9,762 bases of DNA from an uncultured Bacteroidales bacterium (GTDB taxonomy: Bacteria; Bacteroidota; Bacteroidia; Bacteroidales; UBA932). Location of the stretch: assembly GCA_946616385.1 (NCBI GenBank), contig CAMOIZ010000037.1, positions 1-9,762 of the forward strand, read 5' to 3'. Made by a program: the position numbers and the translations under genes. Every line of letters starts with the position of its first letter. Within the stretch, counting starts at the first letter, position 1. The notes beneath the pieces are model-generated. The model ran no database searches. It was not told the DNA's origin and saw only the letters and a program-made list of their open reading frames with translations. Shown here piece by piece: positions 7,501 through 9,762 of this stretch.

Positions 7501-8258
7501 ATTTCGCCATCCTTGTAACCACCGGAGTACTCGATAGGAATGAAGTGTACATTCTGCCATGCAGTCTTGTTAGAGGTACAGTGCGAACCGTCTGCATCAA
7601 CGGTACCTACGGTTTTCTCCCAGACGTCAAGATACTTGACAAGTTCGGTAGCGAATGCCTTAAGGGTAGCGGCAGCTCCCTTGTAATCTGCAGATACGCT
7701 TTCGGCAAGTTTGCCGTCAGCTTTGTATCCTGCGAGTGCGCGTGAAATGACGATAGTGGCGCGGTCGGTCGAGAAAGCGATTGCAGAACCGTTGCGGGTG
7801 AAGTTCGTCTGGTTAGGAACCTGAAGGTCAGCAACCATACGTGCAAGCATCCTGCTGGCAACGTTCACAAGGTCCTCGGTCTCTTCCCCGTTCTTGGGGC
7901 CGTTGGTCACCGCAATGGTTTCCTTGTCATAGCTATCCCTTTCGGGGTGAGCTGCAGGCTTGTAGGAAGGCACTGTGATGTCGCCCTTCTCGCCTTTGCT
8001 GATGTTTACCAGTGCCTGGCAGATGGCAAACTGGTACTCAGGAGTATTGAAGTCCTTGCTTCCGACCTTGAAAGAGTCGGTCAGGCCTTCTCCTTCTTCC
8101 CATGACTTGTAAGTGGAAGAAGCTGCATCTACGATTTCTGTAAGTGTCACCTTGGTTCCCGTGGTATCATCGGGTACAGGTTCCTTGTTGTCCTTACAGC
8201 CGGTGAAGGTCAGTGCAAAAGCAGCGAAGCTCACCAGAAAAAAACGTAATTTTTTCAT
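4545..8258 (-). CDS. Large modular envelope lipoprotein with BACON domain and four related modules
   Basis: The 1237-residue protein begins with a lipoprotein signal (MKKLRFFLVSFAAFALTFTGC, Cys21) and a charged tail. Two short units follow (about 40-90 and 133-175). Then come module A1 (198-440), a BACON-like beta domain (443-530) with WTATPTVDWITVDPASG at 470-486, module B1 (536-756), module B2 (762-980) and module A2 (982-1237). All four large modules share an opening helix (aromatic-rich, e.g. ENSIGDVNRLS), an H(Y/F)(V/I)P segment, and a C-terminal MR/GR..KYMLENGL-type helix ending in L(Y/F)G. Pieces such as VGGKTYNTADMLEIALRSYL (589-608) resemble pseudomurein-binding repeats, but weakly. 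No catalytic motif is evident, so a glycan-binding or scaffold role is favoured. It is the largest gene of the operon, 47 bp after the lamin-tail glycosidase. Confidence 0.8.
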   Translation of the reverse strand: MKKLRFFLVSFAAFALTFTGCKDNKEPVPDDTTGTKVTLTEIVDAASSTYKSWEEGEGLTDSFKVGSKDFNTPEYQFAICQALVNISKGEKGDITVPSYKPAAHPERDSYDKETIAVTNGPKNGEETEDLVNVASRMLARMVADLQVPNQTNFTRNGSAIAFSTDRATIVISRALAGYKADGKLAESVSADYKGAAATLKAFATELVKYLDVWEKTVGTVDADGSHCTSNKTAWQNVHFIPIEYSGGYKDGEMYDEGKFPIWHPVVDGREYTAAECWSVAAQGILDLVTVEGSSLMQPSRNPFVHTMGNGKSLSEPIPTPAEYATVTGFNAYPWYENTNDGAIINFSDKNPCTVEFLCHELGWYLTRCTQFDTPAIGNFQQFGKGESVINYGEYEGIISAMRTFLIMIRFYDYLLKNNITENVWDAVKDVHLDYDLYGVDMPDIELKTMKLNYDWKESTKEANFTAKEAWTATPTVDWITVDPASGEAGDITIKVSVSQNSGEARDGKVVVKGGNVTEGLEIEVSQIEYTEPNTATIRDFAQEYIKVIDQWATHVGKINRLSNWALATDADKDVVEDAHYVPNDFTILVGGKTYNTADMLEIALRSYLLLRGWDGNETEKAGWGNFPEVTPVSMDATLPDAHDFAFGSPLIETSNGGYLYKKVDGKEVYGQVDPVILDNWAQRSLNWAFTHDKVITNLCGYPRDPITNYGGCFSSGRALLTYAFFFKYMLENGLDYADKLGEDVVIRSELFGIETATETKPTIREFAEAYSKIVNIWENSIGDVNRLSAFKLAEPGDKDVVKNAHYVPATTTILVGSKLYNIADMLEVGLRSYMLLRGFDGNETEKAGLGNFGKVTPVTLDSPVPDSHGFAFGSPLIESSNGGYLYKKVDGKEVYGQVDPVILDNWAQRSVNWAFTHDKVITNLCGYPRDPITNYGGCFSAGRALITYAYFFKYMLDNKLDKADGLGADVVIRSELFGVETASLKDFARAFVKGLNVWQNTVGNVDADGVRNQKSKDGAWENVHFIPIEGNPDSDYYTFGNNQYDPKYTPWVLKVPGKDIKANEAWEIAIRGLLNMCTAEGEDFLPGMTDRNKAYTLKDAMALSEAPISATLPDNKWGKHPWYEGGNLVKDGGKEVTAVDVNFAIKVGAWHIVRGLIKNDGNTSPLGMIGNFQEFGTSSGTLNLNGENGAYVGYISPMREMLVMMRIYKYLLDNNVDANVYSALKGQKFDFDLYGVK
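5319..6653 (-). repeat. 678-bp tandem duplication within the modular lipoprotein gene
   Basis: Modules B1 (nt 5991-6653) and B2 (nt 5319-5975) are copies offset by exactly 678 bp, or 226 codons. Most of the copy has diverged, but 5461-5623 and 6139-6301 match at 159 of 163 positions by direct comparison. That central block encodes residues around 656-710 and their copy at 882-936, including GGYLYKKVDGKEVYGQVDP. The contrast between a near-identical core and diverged flanks suggests local gene conversion or strong constraint. Confidence 0.9.
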
Positions 8259-8305
8259 AATGCTGTGTTTTGATTGGTTAATAGATAATATTTAGGTTTT
8301 TGGTT

Positions 8306-9652
8306 TTATTTCCAAAGATCATTTATGTCCGGGAAATCACCGAGCTGATAGCGGAAGAGAACGACGCCTGCGGCGCGTGTTTCTGCAATCAGATCAATAT
8401 CCTTGCGGAGTGCTTCGGCAGTCATGCCCTTGGTTGCGGAGTCGTATGTCTGAATTCCAGTCCAGCAGACACCACCGCTCTTGGCAGCCTGATCGGAATA
8501 ATAGTTGGAGTTGCCCTTGAAGGTGTCGTCAGTCATGTTGTAGGAACCATAACGGTAATTCATCGGCATGAGGATGTGGATGTACTTTGCCATCTCGGCA
8601 GGTTTCTGGCCATAATACTGGCTGGAATTAGCCTCAGGCATGAGGGCAGCCGAAGTAAGCAGCCCTTCTTCGAAACTATCCGTCGTCTCGCGTATCTCGC
8701 GGCAGCAGCGGTTCACGGCAGCCACAGAATTTACTTCGGTAGTCCAATTATGCTTGGATGCAGTGCCGCCGAAACGGATGTAATCGAGATGTACACCCTT
8801 CACACCCCATGTTTCCACATAGCGGCGAGCATCGTTGCGTATCAGCTCGAAGAGTTCTTCCTTGTAAGTCTTGCTGGTGTCATCGATAGGACTCACCCAG
8901 CTGCCGTTCTGGTAGAAGCATTGGAGCCACACATGGGGAACGAGGTCGATTTCTTCGCAGAGATTGATAAAGTTGATTGCCTGCTGGCGATAATTCTTAT
9001 TCTCGAATCCCGCGAAGTTCATCAGTATGTGATCGTAGCCTTTTCTCTTCAGATCACGCATCTTGGCGCCATTGTCGGCTGTAAGGTCGGAAAGATGCGA
9101 ACCCCAGGCCCAGACGGCCGTAGGACGGTAATTCGCAGCGTCGAACAGTTTGTTCTCGCTGCCACGGCTGGAATAAGTTACACGACGCCATTCCCCGCTT
9201 GCATCGGGTATGCGCTGCCAACTGCCGAAGTATCCGAGGGAAGGGTCATCATCCTTGCGCTCGAAACTGTCGGTGGGGTTGTCGTTGGAACTTCCCAGTA
9301 CAAGCGTAAAAGCTGCATTTGATGCAATGCCTGTACGAAGTGTACCGTCATCTACCGACAAAACCTTGCGCTCTCCCGCTGCCAAAGAGCCGGAAAGGGT
9401 GGCAATACTCTGTCCTTTGAAGTAGGTGTCGGTAATAAAAAGGCTCAGGCCTTCGAGCGAGATCGTCTCCTTGGTCGTGTTGAGAATCTCCACCCAGGTG
9501 TCGAAGCCTTCCGAATCCTCATGAGGAGCTATCTCATTCAGGATCAAGCCTTCTGCAATGGGCTTTTTGCTATCTTCCTTTTCTTTATCCTGGCAGGAAA
9601 CTCCAAGGATAAGGCAAACGGCAAAAGCAAGGATGATGCGTGATACTTTCAT
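8306..9652 (-). CDS. Lipoprotein with lamin-tail domain fused to putative glycoside hydrolase
   Basis: This 448-residue lipoprotein (signal MKVSRIILAFAVCLILGVSC, Cys20, then the charged QDKEKED tail typical of surface-exported Bacteroidota lipoproteins) has two domains. Residues about 34-167 form a lamin-tail (LTD) beta-sandwich: LILNEIAPHED, DTWVEILN, SLAAGERKVL and the closing SSRGSENK. Residues about 176-448 are a TIM-barrel putative glycosidase paralogous to the protein at 2479-3351, sharing PHVWLQCFYQNGSW (239-252), GVHLDYIRFGGTASKHN (286-302), SAALMPE (334-340), YYGQKP (346-351), HILMPMNY (359-366) and GVVLFRYQLG (429-438). Asp290 and Glu340 match the candidate acids of the paralogue. 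The LTD may anchor or bind the target. It follows the partial gene by 6 bp and precedes the modular lipoprotein by 47 bp. Substrate is not readable from sequence. Confidence 0.82.
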   Translation of the reverse strand: MKVSRIILAFAVCLILGVSCQDKEKEDSKKPIAEGLILNEIAPHEDSEGFDTWVEILNTTKETISLEGLSLFITDTYFKGQSIATLSGSLAAGERKVLSVDDGTLRTGIASNAAFTLVLGSSNDNPTDSFERKDDDPSLGYFGSWQRIPDASGEWRRVTYSSRGSENKLFDAANYRPTAVWAWGSHLSDLTADNGAKMRDLKRKGYDHILMNFAGFENKNYRQQAINFINLCEEIDLVPHVWLQCFYQNGSWVSPIDDTSKTYKEELFELIRNDARRYVETWGVKGVHLDYIRFGGTASKHNWTTEVNSVAAVNRCCREIRETTDSFEEGLLTSAALMPEANSSQYYGQKPAEMAKYIHILMPMNYRYGSYNMTDDTFKGNSNYYSDQAAKSGGVCWTGIQTYDSATKGMTAEALRKDIDLIAETRAAGVVLFRYQLGDFPDINDLWK

Positions 9653-9658
9653 TTCACT

Positions 9659-9762
9659 TTATTTTAAGATACCCTGTTCTTTCAGATATTCCTCGGCTTT
9701 CTTCAGGCCGCCGGTCTTCTTGATGATCTGCTCGCAGTACTCGTAGCTGAGCTGGGGATTGC
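9659..9762 (-). CDS. C-terminal fragment of an unidentified protein
   Basis: The minus strand is open from the window edge to a TAA at 9659-9661, encoding the last 33 residues: NPQLSYEYCEQII, then KKTGGLKKAEEYLKEQGILK. The tail looks like a charged, helical C-terminus. The 6-bp gap to the next start and normal codon use support it as the upstream member of the same operon. The start lies outside the window and I do not recognise the family. Confidence 0.65.
   Translation of the reverse strand, partial: NPQLSYEYCEQIIKKTGGLKKAEEYLKEQGILK

Overview
The window reads as a Bacteroidales (Bacteroidota) chromosome fragment, probably from a gut or rumen lineage. Supporting signs are four consecutive lipoproteins with acid- or lysine-rich stretches after the lipid cysteine, a BACON domain, A-rich leaders without clear Shine-Dalgarno sites, and a paired MFS sugar porter and BadF-type sugar kinase. 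Every real gene lies on the minus strand. Gaps are short (6, 47, 63 and 23 bp, then a 4-bp overlap and a 3-bp gap), so the genes look like one operon read from right to left.

In transcription order the operon holds: the last 33 codons of an unidentified gene (9659-9762); a lipoprotein with a lamin-tail domain fused to a TIM-barrel putative glycosidase (8306-9652); a 1237-residue modular lipoprotein built from tandem modules around a BACON domain (4545-8258); a lipoprotein with a transglutaminase-like Cys-His-Asp domain preceded by segments resembling pseudomurein-binding repeats (3375-4481); a second, shorter putative glycosidase lipoprotein (2479-3351); a BadF/NAGK-type amino-sugar kinase (1634-2482); and a FucP-type MFS porter (440-1630). 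No SusC/SusD pair is visible.

The most interesting reading is that this is an envelope-anchored system for attacking the pseudomurein wall of methanogenic archaea. The two glycosidase-like proteins and the transglutaminase-like protein both resemble, from memory, secreted proteins of pseudomurein-walled methanogens, and the transglutaminase-like protein carries the fold of the pseudomurein endoisopeptidases. The lipoproteins would bind and cut the wall, and the porter and kinase would import and phosphorylate a released amino sugar. This is inference. The main alternative is scavenging of bacterial peptidoglycan or another amino-sugar glycan.

The left 439 bp have no convincing gene. They hold four 51-bp tandem repeats, each with a perfect or near-perfect palindrome, followed by a block of large nested and mutually competing inverted repeats just downstream of the operon.
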